From Streptomyces sp. NRRL F-5122 (GTDB lineage Bacteria > Actinomycetota > Actinomycetes > Streptomycetales > Streptomycetaceae): 64,000 nt of DNA. Under the pieces are notes generated by a model that was not told the origin of the DNA, did not search any database, and saw nothing but the letters and a program-made list of their open reading frames with translations. The position numbers were made by a program, and so were the translations under genes. Shown here one piece after another: positions 9,016 through 16,951 of the stretch; positions within the stretch are counted from its first letter, which is position 1; every line of letters starts with the position of its first letter. Location of the stretch: positions 58,238 to 122,237 of the forward strand of contig NZ_LMWH01000238.1 in NCBI RefSeq assembly GCF_001507435.1. Reading direction: 5' to 3'.

Positions 9016-9031
9016 CCCGAGGAGGCCGCTC

Positions 9032-9238
9032 ATGACCGCTCGCACCCCTGATGCCGAGCCGCTGCTGACCCCGGCTGAGGTCGCCACCATGTTCCGTGTC
9101 GACCCCAAGACCGTCACGCGGTGGGCCAAGGCCGGCAAGCTCACATCCATCCGCACGCTCGGCGGGCACCGCCGCTACCGCGAGGCCGAGGTCCGCGCTC
9201 TGCTCGCGGGCATCCCGCAGCAGCGCAGCGAGGCCTGA
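9032..9238 (+). CDS. bldC: BldC, MerR-like developmental transcription factor
   Basis: This 68-residue DNA-binding protein is nearly all one winged helix-turn-helix of MerR type (LLTPAEVATMFRVDPKTVTRWAKAGKLTSIRTLGGHRRYREAEVRALL). It has no effector domain, exactly the size and sequence style of Streptomyces BldC. BldC binds AT-rich direct repeats cooperatively and holds back sporulation genes while supporting vegetative growth and antibiotic production. A strong GAGGAGG ribosome site precedes the ATG and a strong U-tract terminator follows. The long leader suggests complex control. Confidence 0.97.
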   Translation: MTARTPDAEPLLTPAEVATMFRVDPKTVTRWAKAGKLTSIRTLGGHRRYREAEVRALLAGIPQQRSEA

Positions 9239-9373
9239 CGTCGCATATAGCCGGACATACGGGCAGATTCCCCCATCTGCCTCCGTGTTCGACGGACAGC
9301 TCCAAGCGGCGCGGGTTCTGCCCCAACAGGACCCTGTCCCAAGGTCATAGAGGCATGACAAGGGTGCGTCGTC

Positions 9374-9413
9374 GATCGCGCTGGACTCCGCCGAGTCCAG
9401 CGCGATCTTTTTT
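9374..9413 (+). terminator. Rho-independent terminator downstream of bldC
   Basis: A perfect 15-bp stem (GATCGCGCTGGACTC and complement) with a CGCC loop is followed by TTTTTT (9408-9413). It lies 135 bp after the bldC stop. This is one of the few classic U-tract terminators in the window. Confidence 0.9.
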
Positions 9414-9763
9414 GTGCCCGGACCGTGGTCTGCGGGGCCCGCCTGTGAGCGACCTTGTCGGACTCTGGGGAGGGGTGTCGGATCTGCCGGACAGGACCTC
9501 CGGGAGTAGTGCAATTGCACATATTAAATTGACCCTATGTAGGAGAGGGGTAAATTCCTCATCTCCCAAAACTCATACGGTGACTCCCGTCACATGCCAG
9601 AGTCCTTGTCGCGGTCATGGTGTCCTTGCTAAAGGAACACGCCCGCGTGGGACGGGCGTTGGGCGGACCGCACGTCCAGAAGTGCCCACGCCGAGGGGGT
9701 CCCAACCTCCGGAGCGGGGGGGGGCGGTGCGGGCCCGCACGTCCGTCGCGCCCGCCGGTTCGC
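9414..9763 (+). other. Gene-free stretch between bldC terminator and DUF6274 gene, holding an orphan promoter
   Basis: No convincing coding region is seen here. The stretch contains a 12-bp palindrome and a consensus-like promoter (9509-9556). Small stems follow at 9580-9593 (GTGAC/GTCAC) and 9639-9659 (ACGCCCG/CGGGCGT). A short non-coding RNA is possible. Confidence 0.4.
9509..9556 (+). promoter_or_regulatory. Orphan promoter with adjacent palindromic operator-like site
   Basis: TTGACC (9529-9534) and TAAATT (9551-9556) are 16 bp apart, a good vegetative-type promoter in a locally AT-rich patch. GTGCAATTGCAC (9509-9520), a perfect 12-bp palindrome, sits directly upstream of the -35 box. Transcription would run rightward from about 9563 into sequence with no recognisable gene. 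Confidence 0.5.
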
Positions 9764-9955
9764 TCACGCCCTGGAGGGGCTGTCGTCCTCGGCCGCCGTC
9801 TCCGGGCCCTCCTCGACCTGCTGGGCCGGCTCCATGGCCAGGCGCAGCAGGTGACGGCAGACCGGGCAGTGGTGCGTCAGATGGCGATACCCGGAAGCGG
9901 CCGACAGATGGGCGCGAAGCAGCGCACGGGTCTCGTGCCGAGCGGACGCCGCCAT
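9764..9955 (-). CDS. DUF6274 family small protein
   Basis: This 63-residue protein begins MAASARHETRALLRAHLSAASGYRHLTHHCPVCRHLLRLAME, the conserved part of the Streptomyces DUF6274 family. The paired cysteines of CPVC and the nearby histidines suggest a metal-binding knuckle. The C-terminal tail is acidic and variable. ATG 9955 is chosen because GGGGGAGG sits 6 bp upstream; the longer frame to 10030 has no such site. Function unknown. Confidence 0.75.
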   Translation of the reverse strand: MAASARHETRALLRAHLSAASGYRHLTHHCPVCRHLLRLAMEPAQQVEEGPETAAEDDSPSRA

Positions 9956-10358
9956 ACGCCACCTCCCCCGAGGGCCCGAATCGTCGGGATCCCTGCTGTC
10001 CGGGGTACCGGCGGAAAGTGACGCCGTCAAGAGGCACCGGAACGCATGGGAGGCGGGCCCGCCACTTCGGACGCAGGCCGCAGAGGCGTCCGGAGAGGGC
10101 CGGACGGCCGCCGGGCCGCCGGTGCTCCTGACGGAGGCTCACACGGTCGCGGAGGACGCGGAGCGGGGCCCTGCGCGGCCGGTGCGGCGGTGCCCGGTCT
10201 CCGGCCCGGCGGGGTCGTCGCCGCCGGTCGAGGGGGTGCCTCGGTCGGACAGGGTGGTGCGGCGGGACTCCTGGGCTCTCGGCGGGTGCCGCGGACCGGG
10301 TCGGACGACGGTGACACGGCACTGCGCCTCGGAGGGCGGCCGTAGCGCACAGGGACAC
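9956..10358. other. GC-rich stretch without a recognised gene
   Basis: About 400 bp between the DUF6274 gene and the tRNA-Asp terminator. Open frames here translate to Pro/Arg/Ala-rich low-complexity sequence with no conserved motif or ribosome site. I see nothing I can support. Confidence 0.4.
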
Positions 10359-10395
10359 GAAGAAGCCCCGCATCTCAAGGGATACGGGGCTCTTC
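10359..10395 (-). terminator. Hairpin downstream of tRNA-Asp
   Basis: GAAG-A-AGCCCCG pairs with CGGGGCT-CTTC, seven GC-rich pairs plus four outer pairs, right after the 3' end of the minus-strand tRNA-Asp. Likely tRNA terminator. Confidence 0.65.
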
Positions 10396-10401
10396 CTGGT
10401 G

Positions 10402-10476
10402 CGGTCCTGACGGGATTTGAACCCGCGGCCTCCACCTTGACAGGGTGGCGAGCACTCCAAACTGCTCCACAGGACC
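10402..10476 (-). tRNA. tRNA-Asp (GTC)
   Basis: Read on the minus strand, the 75-nt cloverleaf has acceptor GGTCCTG/CAGGACC, anticodon stem CCACC/GGTGG with loop CTGTCAA (anticodon GTC), and T-arm GCGGG-TTCAAAT-CCCGT. The 3' CCA is not encoded. The same 75 nt recur at 27248-27322. Confidence 0.97.
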
Positions 10477-10595
10477 AGGCTTCGCAGCACTCACTCAGCC
10501 GGACCGGATCTACGGCTCCGTGTGCGGTGCGCTGCGAGAAGAGACTGTACAGGAGGGTGAGCCCTTGGTCGAACTCACCCACCGTGAAGGGGCCG

Positions 10596-13500
10596 TCACG
10601 GCGCCGCGGCGTCGATCGCCTTCACGATGCGCTTGTCCGAGACCGGATAGGCGGTGCCCAACGCGTGCGCGAAGTAGCTCACGCGCAGCTCCTCGAGCAT
10701 CCAGCGGATGTCGCGTACCGAGGACGGGACGGGGCGGCCCTGCGGCAGCTGCTCGAGCAGCCATGCGTACTCGTCCCGCATCTCGTGGACCTTGGCCATG
10801 CGCGTCGTGTCCCGCTGGACGTTGGTCGGCATCTGCTGCAGCCGGCGGTCGGCGGCGACCAGGTATCGCATCAGGTCAGGCAGCCGCCGAATGCCCACCT
10901 CCGTGACGAAGCCGGGTTTCACGAGGGCGTCCAGCTGGGTCCTGACGTCCGTCAGGTTCGGCAGCAGCGCGGGGCTGCGCACCGCCTTCAGCCGGCGCTC
11001 ACAGGCCTGCCAGGCGGCGAGTACCTGCTGCACCTGCCCGACGGTGCGGACCGTGGTGTCGACGATCTCGGCGCGCACCTTGTCGAACAGCTTCCGGTAC
11101 GACTCCTCGTCCCACGCCGGTCCCCCGAAGTCCCCGATCAGCTTGTCCGCCGCCGCTGTCGCGCAGTCGTCGAACAGCGCCTGGACGGAGCCGTGCGGGT
11201 TCGCGGACAGGCCGAGTTTCTGCGCGTTCGTCAGCTGCTCGGACGCGAACTTCGCCGGGCTCACGGGGATGTTCCGCACGATCAGGCGGCGGGTGCCCTT
11301 CCACATGGCCTCGGCCTGCTCCTCCTCGGTGTCGAAGAGGCGTACCGAGACTGTGTCTCCGTCGTCGACCAGCGCCGGGTAGGCCTTCACCGGCTGGCCG
11401 GCGCGGCGGGTCTCGAAGAGCCGGGTGAGCGCGCCGATCGTCCAGTCCGTGAGGCCGGAGCGCTCCAGGGACTCCCCGCCCTCCCGCTCGGCGGTGGCCG
11501 CCGCGGCCTGGGAGAGGGCCTTGCGCGCCTTCGGCTTCAGCCGGAGCTTCAGGGCCTCGAGGTCCTTGTCCTCCGCCAGCTTGCGGCGCCGCTCGTCGAC
11601 GATCCGGAAGGTGATCTTGAGATGGTCGGGAACCTTGGCCCAGTCGAAGTCGTCGGCCTCGAAGGGCACCCCGACCATGCGCTTCAGCTCGCGCGCCATC
11701 GTCACGGTCAGCGGTTCCTGCAGCGGGACCGCGCGGTCGAGGAACGCCGTCGCGTAATTCGGTGCGGGCACGTAGTTGCGGCGGATCGGCTTGGGCAGGG
11801 ACCGGATCAGCTCCGTGACCACGTCCTCCCGCAGCCCCGGGATCTGCCAGTCGAAGCCCTCGTCGGTGACCTGGTTGAGGACCTGGAGCGGGATGTGCAC
11901 CGTCACACCGTCGGCGTCCGCGCCCGGCTCGAACTGGTAGGTGACCCTGAACTTCAGCGGGCCCTGGCGCCAGGAGTCGGGGTAGTCGTCCTTGGTGACC
12001 GCGCCCGCCTTCTCGTTGATGAGCATCTCGCGCTCGAAGTCGAGGAAGTCGGGCTGCTCGTGCCGCTTGTGCTTCCACCAGGAGTCGAAGTGGGCCCCCG
12101 AGACCACGTGTTCGGGCACCCGCTGGTCGTAGAAGTCGAACAGCGTCTCGTCGTCGACCAGGATGTCCCTGCGGCGGGCGCGGTGCTCCAGCTCCTCGAC
12201 CTCGGTGAGCAGCTTGCGGTTGTCGGCGAAGAACTTGTGGTGGGTGCGCCAGTCGCCCTCGACCAGGGCGTTGCGGATGAACAGCTCGCGGCTCGCCTCC
12301 GCGTCGATCCGGCCGTAGTTCACCTTCCGCTGGGCGACGATCGGGACGCCGTACAGCGTGACCGTCTCGTAGGCCATCACCGCGGCCTGGTCCTTCTCCC
12401 AGTGCGGTTCGCCGTACGTCCGCTTCAGGAGGTGCTCGGCGAGCGGCTCGACCCACTCCGGCTCGATCTTGGCGTTGACGCGCGCCCAGAGCCGGGAGGT
12501 CTCCACGAGCTCGGCGGACATCACGAAACGCGGGGGCTTCTTGAACAGGGACGAGCCCGGGAAGATCGCGAACTTGGCGTTGCGGGCGCCGATGTACTCG
12601 TTGCGCCCGCCGTCCCTTCGGGTGCCGGGGCCGGAGTCCTTGGACTCCTTCACGTCCTTGAGCCCGATGTGCGAGAGGAGGCCGGCGAGCAGCGAGACGT
12701 GAATGCGGTCGGCCGGGGCGTCCTGCTCGTCGAGATGGATGTCCATCTGCTTGGCGACCGTGCGCAGCTGTGTGTAGATGTCCTGCCATTCGCGGATGCG
12801 CAGGAAGTTCAGGTACTCCTGTTTGCACATCCGGCGGAACGACGACGAGCCCCGCTCCTTCTGCTGCTCACGGATGTACCGCCAGAGGTTGAGGTAGGCG
12901 AGGAAGTCGCTCGTCTCGTCCCGGAATCGGGCGTGCTGCTGGTCGGCCTGGGTCTGCTTGTCGGCGGGCCGCTCCCGCGGGTCCTGGATGGACAGGGCGG
13001 CGGCGATCACCATGACCTCGCGCACGCAGCCGTTCTTGTCCGCCTCCAGGACCATCCGCGCCAGCCGCGGGTCGACAGGCAGCTGGGCGAGCTTGCGGCC
13101 GGTGTCGGTCAGGCGCTTGCGCGGGTCCTTCTGGGCGGGGTCCAGCGCGCTCAGTTCCTGCAGCAGCTGGACGCCGTCGCGGATGTTGCGGTGGTCCGGC
13201 GGATCGATGAAGGGGAACTTCTCGATGTCACCGAGGCCGGCGGCGGTCATCTGGAGGATGACGGAGGCGAGGTTCGTACGCAGGATCTCGGCGTCGGTGA
13301 ACTCGGGCCGGGTAAGGAAGTCCTCTTCGCTGTACAGACGGATGCAGATGCCGTCCGATGTACGGCCGCAGCGGCCCTTGCGCTGGTTGGCGCTCGCCTG
13401 CGAGATCGGCTCGATGGGCAGGCGCTGGACCTTGGTGCGGTGGCTGTAGCGCGAGATGCGTGCGAAGCCGGGGTCGATGACGTACTTGATGCCGGGGACG

Positions 13501-14573
13501 GTGAGGGACGTCTCGGCGACGTTGGTGGCCAGGACGATCCTGCGGCCCGTGTGCGGCTGGAAGACGCGGTGCTGCTCGGCGTGCGAGAGCCGGGCGTACA
13601 GGGGCAGGATCTCGGTGAACCGGTACTGCTTCCTGGTCAGCGCGTCCGCGGTGTCACGGATCTCGCGTTCACCGGAGAGGAAGACCAGGATGTCGCCCTG
13701 GCCCTCGGTCATCAGCTCCTCGACGGCGTCCGTGATCGCCGTGATCTGGTCGCGGTCCGCGTCCTCGGAGTCCTCCTCGAGGAGCGGCCGGTAGCGCACC
13801 TCGACGGGATACGTGCGTCCGCTGACCTCGATGATCGGGGCGTCGCCGAAGTGCCGTGAGAACCGCTCGGGGTCGATCGTGGCGGAGGTGATGACGACCT
13901 TGAGGTCCGGTCGCCTCGGCAGGAGCTGGGCGAGGTAGCCGAGCAGGAAGTCGATGTTGAGGGACCGCTCGTGGGCCTCGTCGATGATGATCGTGTCGTA
14001 GCCGCGCAGCTCGCGGTCCGTCTGGATCTCGGCGAGCAGGATGCCGTCCGTCATCAGCTTGACGAAGGTGCCGTCCGGGTTCACCTGGTCGGTGAACCGC
14101 ACCTTCCAGCCGACGCCCTCGCCGAGCGGGGTGCGGAGCTCGTCGGCGACCCGCTCCGCGACGGTCCGGGCGGCGATACGGCGCGGCTGGGTGTGGCCGA
14201 TCATGCCCCGTACCCCACGGCCGAGTTCGAGGCAGATCTTGGGGATCTGGGTGGTCTTGCCGGAGCCGGTCTCGCCGGCCACGATCACGACCTGGTGCTC
14301 ACGTATGGCGTCGGCGATCGCGTCCCTCTTCTGGCTGACCGGCAGCTCTTCGGGATACGTGACGGCGGGGACGCGGGCGCCGCGCTCGGCGATCCTGGCC
14401 TCGGCCTTGGCGACCTCCGCCTCGATCTCGGCGAGTACGGCGGCCCGGGCCTCGGGCTTGCGGATCTTGCGCGCGCCTTCGAGCCTGCGGCCGAGCCGGT
14501 GGGCGTCGCGCAGGGACAGCTCGGTCAGGCGGGGGGCGAGAGCGCCGAGGGCGGGGGCAGGATGCGTAGACAT
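10596..14573 (-). CDS. hrpA: ATP-dependent RNA helicase HrpA
   Basis: This 1,325-residue DEAH-box helicase has the usual size of bacterial HrpA. Motif I is GETGSGKT at about residues 100-107, followed by HTQPRRIAARTVAERVA (Ia), IIIDEAHERSLN (II) and ITSATID (III). Domain 2 carries LATNVAETSLTVPGIKYVIDPG and QRKGRCGRTSDGICIRLY. The long C-terminal part matches the HrpA-specific DUF3418 region. It acts on mRNA and ribosome-associated RNA; in other bacteria HrpA rescues stalled ribosomes. Long open frames on the opposite strand are codon-bias shadows. It is transcribed towards tRNA-Asp. Confidence 0.97.
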   Translation of the reverse strand: MSTHPAPALGALAPRLTELSLRDAHRLGRRLEGARKIRKPEARAAVLAEIEAEVAKAEARIAERGARVPAVTYPEELPVSQKRDAIADAIREHQVVIVAGETGSGKTTQIPKICLELGRGVRGMIGHTQPRRIAARTVAERVADELRTPLGEGVGWKVRFTDQVNPDGTFVKLMTDGILLAEIQTDRELRGYDTIIIDEAHERSLNIDFLLGYLAQLLPRRPDLKVVITSATIDPERFSRHFGDAPIIEVSGRTYPVEVRYRPLLEEDSEDADRDQITAITDAVEELMTEGQGDILVFLSGEREIRDTADALTRKQYRFTEILPLYARLSHAEQHRVFQPHTGRRIVLATNVAETSLTVPGIKYVIDPGFARISRYSHRTKVQRLPIEPISQASANQRKGRCGRTSDGICIRLYSEEDFLTRPEFTDAEILRTNLASVILQMTAAGLGDIEKFPFIDPPDHRNIRDGVQLLQELSALDPAQKDPRKRLTDTGRKLAQLPVDPRLARMVLEADKNGCVREVMVIAAALSIQDPRERPADKQTQADQQHARFRDETSDFLAYLNLWRYIREQQKERGSSSFRRMCKQEYLNFLRIREWQDIYTQLRTVAKQMDIHLDEQDAPADRIHVSLLAGLLSHIGLKDVKESKDSGPGTRRDGGRNEYIGARNAKFAIFPGSSLFKKPPRFVMSAELVETSRLWARVNAKIEPEWVEPLAEHLLKRTYGEPHWEKDQAAVMAYETVTLYGVPIVAQRKVNYGRIDAEASRELFIRNALVEGDWRTHHKFFADNRKLLTEVEELEHRARRRDILVDDETLFDFYDQRVPEHVVSGAHFDSWWKHKRHEQPDFLDFEREMLINEKAGAVTKDDYPDSWRQGPLKFRVTYQFEPGADADGVTVHIPLQVLNQVTDEGFDWQIPGLREDVVTELIRSLPKPIRRNYVPAPNYATAFLDRAVPLQEPLTVTMARELKRMVGVPFEADDFDWAKVPDHLKITFRIVDERRRKLAEDKDLEALKLRLKPKARKALSQAAAATAEREGGESLERSGLTDWTIGALTRLFETRRAGQPVKAYPALVDDGDTVSVRLFDTEEEQAEAMWKGTRRLIVRNIPVSPAKFASEQLTNAQKLGLSANPHGSVQALFDDCATAAADKLIGDFGGPAWDEESYRKLFDKVRAEIVDTTVRTVGQVQQVLAAWQACERRLKAVRSPALLPNLTDVRTQLDALVKPGFVTEVGIRRLPDLMRYLVAADRRLQQMPTNVQRDTTRMAKVHEMRDEYAWLLEQLPQGRPVPSSVRDIRWMLEELRVSYFAHALGTAYPVSDKRIVKAIDAAAP

Positions 14574-14718
14574 ACGCGGTCCAGGATCTCACCTCGGAGA
14601 AATTCGTGGCTAACGATTTGTCTCCGGCGGGTTGGCGTGAGGCCACGTGCGGACCGCGCCGGCGCTACGGGCCGTGCCGCTGCCCGGCGATCGCTGCTCA
14701 GCGCCCGGTGACCACTGC

Positions 14719-15030
14719 TCAGTGATCGCTCGGCTGCGGGGGCACCGAAGCGGCGGGCTTGGCGGGAGCGACCCGCTCCCGGGCCATCGACTTCGCCGTG
14801 TTGGAGACGGCCTTGATGCCCAGGTACGCGGTGGTCATGCTGCTCACGGAGGTGAAGGCCGCGGTGAGCACGCCCACCATCACGGACCGGTCGCCGTCCA
14901 GGCGCCACACTCCGAAGATCGCGACACCGGCGATCGCGAGATTGCTGATGATCACCGCGAGGAGTCCGTAGCGGGCCCGGTCCCGCTCCAACTCGACGTC
15001 CCCCATGGCCTTCGCCCCGCCCACGCCCAT
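14719..15030 (-). CDS. Small two-helix membrane protein, unknown function
   Basis: This protein of about 103 residues has two hydrophobic segments (YGLLAVIISNLAIAGVAIFGVW and VMVGVLTAAFTSVSSMTTAYLGIKAV) joined by a short polar loop (RLDGDRS). A basic, Pro/Ala-rich C-terminus follows. The topology predicts a small inner-membrane hairpin. An internal ATG (15006, MGDVELERDR) is an equally good start. No motif identifies a role. It lies upstream of and in line with hrpA, with about 145 bp between. Confidence 0.6.
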   Translation of the reverse strand: MGVGGAKAMGDVELERDRARYGLLAVIISNLAIAGVAIFGVWRLDGDRSVMVGVLTAAFTSVSSMTTAYLGIKAVSNTAKSMARERVAPAKPAASVPPQPSDH

Positions 15031-15226
15031 GATCGCCCCGCCCGCACGATTGACCTCGACCGCCAGAACCTAGCGTTCGCGCGAGGGCATGCCAAGCCGG
15101 GTCGGCCCCGTGGGGGACAAAGGCCCCGTCCGTCTGCGGCGGGGCCTTCCGCCGGGCGGTCGGCGCGCCATCCGCGACGATGTGCGCCGTCGGCCCGACG
15201 CGGGGACGCCGGCCCGATGCGGGGCG

Positions 15227-15835
15227 TCAGAGCAGTACGGACTCGCCCGAGCGGACGGCGCCCAGGGCGCGCTCGACCGTCTCCCGGTTCTCACCGACGG
15301 GAGCCACGTAGTCGAGGACGCCGCGCGCGGCGTCCTCCCCGAGTGTGCGGGTCATCACCCATGTGGCCAGGTACTGGGACGCCAGGCAACCGCCCGCCGT
15401 GGCGATGTTCCCCTCGGCGTGGAACGGAGTGTCCAGCACGGTGACACCGCGGGCCTCGACGAAGGGCCGCGTCTTCACGTCCGTGCACGCGGGCATGTCC
15501 TCCAGCAGACCCAGCCGGGCGAGCACCAGGGCACCGGAGCACTGGGCCCCGATCAGCTGGCGCGAAGGGTCGAGTCGGAGCCGGGCGATCAACCGGTCGT
15601 CCTCGACCACGTCTCGGGCCTTCACACCGCTGCCGATCAGCACGACCTCGGCCTCGGTCACGAACTCCATCGGACGCTGGCCGGTCACCTCGACGCCGTT
15701 CATCGACGTGACCACCGGCGTCGGTGTCGTGATGAAGGCCTCCAGGCCGTCCTTGCGGCACCGGTTGATCAGGGCGGAGGCGATGAAGCTGTCGAGCTCG
15801 TTGAACCCGTCGAAGGTGACCACGGCGACCTGCAT
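15227..15835 (-). CDS. DJ-1/PfpI family protein (class I glutamine amidotransferase-like)
   Basis: This 202-residue protein has the DJ-1/PfpI fold: VAVVTFDGFNELDSFIASALI at the start, a nucleophile elbow near IGAQCSGALVLARLGLL with the candidate cysteine in QCSGA, and a later His (FHAEGNIATAGGCLASQYLATW). Members include glyoxalase III/deglycase-type stress enzymes and amidases or isonitrile hydratases, and the exact activity is unclear. ATG 15835 was chosen because AAGGAG lies 5 bp upstream. It stands alone upstream of the hrpA side. Confidence 0.82.
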   Translation of the reverse strand: MQVAVVTFDGFNELDSFIASALINRCRKDGLEAFITTPTPVVTSMNGVEVTGQRPMEFVTEAEVVLIGSGVKARDVVEDDRLIARLRLDPSRQLIGAQCSGALVLARLGLLEDMPACTDVKTRPFVEARGVTVLDTPFHAEGNIATAGGCLASQYLATWVMTRTLGEDAARGVLDYVAPVGENRETVERALGAVRSGESVLL

Positions 15836-16129
15836 CACAACTCCTTAAGTACGGCGTCGAAGGGCAGTATCACCCGGCACGCCGTTCCGGGACGAGGGCC
15901 AGTCCGGGGCCGGTGGCATGCGCACACCCAGGCCGCGTGGGGTTCGGCGTCCGAGTGCCGTGTCGGTCGAAGCCCCGCGTCCTGCCGTTGCCCGGCCCGG
16001 TCCCGCGTCCGTACGCCGGGGAGCCGATGAACTGCCGTGGGCCGCGGGCCACTTGCCGCCGTCCGCCCGCCACGCCACCGCCCTCCGGCCAACCGGTGAT
16101 GTCGCCGGCTCCCATCGGGCGCGCGCCGT
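15836..16129. other. Intergenic region between DJ-1/PfpI and GntR genes
   Basis: The region lies between divergently transcribed genes. It holds no convincing gene; frames here are basic low-complexity shadows. Both promoters must lie in it, and the GntR operator repeats begin at 16130. Confidence 0.4.
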
Positions 16130-16170
16130 GAAACATGGGATGTTAGCCTGGCCGAAACGTGGGATGTTAG
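16130..16170 (+). promoter_or_regulatory. Duplicated operator-like repeat in front of GntR-MFS operon
   Basis: GAAACATGGGATGTTAG (16130-16146) recurs as GAAACGTGGGATGTTAG (16154-16170) with one mismatch and a 24-bp period. The first copy has perfect dyad symmetry, AACAT-GGG-ATGTT. The second copy abuts the GGAGG ribosome site of the GntR gene. This is a natural autoregulatory site for the FadR-type repressor just downstream. Confidence 0.65.
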
Positions 16171-16180
16171 GAGGTGTGGG

Positions 16181-16951
16181 ATGCCTATCCAGCCTACGGA
16201 GCGGGCGAGCCTGGTGGCGCAGGTCATCGGGCAGTTGCAGAACCTGATCGAGTCGGGCGAGTGGCCCGTGGGGACGAGGATCCCCGCCGAACCGGTCCTG
16301 ACCGAGACGTTGGGGGTGGGCCGGAACACCGTGCGGGAGGCGGTGCGCGCGCTTGTGCACACCGGCATGCTCCAGACGCGGCAGGGTGACGGGACCTACG
16401 TCCGGGCCTCCGACTCCCTCGGCGCGGCACTTCGACGGCGGCTGCACCGGGCGGGGCTGATGGAGACTCAGGAGGTCAGATCCGCCCTCGAGCGCGACGC
16501 GGCACGGCTCGCCGCCCGGCGGCGCACCGACGCGGATCTCGAGGTGCTGCGCTCGGCGCTGGCGGGCCGGACGACGGCGTGGGAGGCGGGGGACGTCGAG
16601 GCGTTCGTGCAGGCGGACGTGGCCTTCCACCGCGCGGTGGTCGCCGCCGCGTACAACGGCATGCTCTCCGACATCTACAGCCATCTCACCGACGGCCTGT
16701 ACGCCCTCATCTCCTCCATGACCGACTCCTCGCTCCCGGACCGCGACCGCACGCACTTCGAATCGCACGCCGACCTCCTCGCCGCGATCGAGGCCTCCGA
16801 CCCCTATGCGGCGGGCCGCGCGGTGGCCCGGTACATCGACGACGGCACGAGCGCGCTGCGCCTCCTGCAGGACGCGGACCCGCTCCCGTCGGCGCCCCCG
16901 TCGGCACCGGCTCCACCGCCCGGGACCGGCACCCTGACGGGAGACGAGTAG
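16181..16951 (+). CDS. FadR-subfamily GntR transcriptional regulator
   Basis: This 256-residue regulator has a winged HTH (residues 10-75) of GntR type: VIGQLQNLIESGEWPVGTRIPAEPVLTETLGVGRNTVREAVRALVHTGMLQTRQGDGTYV. An FCD ligand domain follows (EVRSALERDAARLAARR, ADVAFHRAVVAAAYNGMLSDIYSHL) with the metal-binding His/Asp pattern of that domain. The C-terminal tail is Pro-rich. It overlaps no gene, but its TAG directly touches the GTG of the following transporter, so the two form an operon. The repeats before it suggest autorepression relieved by a small acid substrate of the transporter. Confidence 0.9.
   Translation: MPIQPTERASLVAQVIGQLQNLIESGEWPVGTRIPAEPVLTETLGVGRNTVREAVRALVHTGMLQTRQGDGTYVRASDSLGAALRRRLHRAGLMETQEVRSALERDAARLAARRRTDADLEVLRSALAGRTTAWEAGDVEAFVQADVAFHRAVVAAAYNGMLSDIYSHLTDGLYALISSMTDSSLPDRDRTHFESHADLLAAIEASDPYAAGRAVARYIDDGTSALRLLQDADPLPSAPPSAPAPPPGTGTLTGDE

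Larger units (their letters stand above)
8474..9031 (+). other. Long gene-free leader region upstream of bldC
   Basis: These 558 bp carry no convincing gene. They hold two near-perfect palindromes (8547-8566 and 8774-8792), an A-rich box CCAAAATAGGAC around 8675-8686 and a hairpin next to the bldC ribosome site (8994-9015). The length and amount of symmetry suggest promoters and operators for bldC, whose expression is developmentally important. Confidence 0.6.

Noticed and set aside
10122..13859. A 1,245-codon plus-strand frame opposite hrpA
   Set aside because: Shadow of the hrpA coding strand; no conserved motif or ribosome site.
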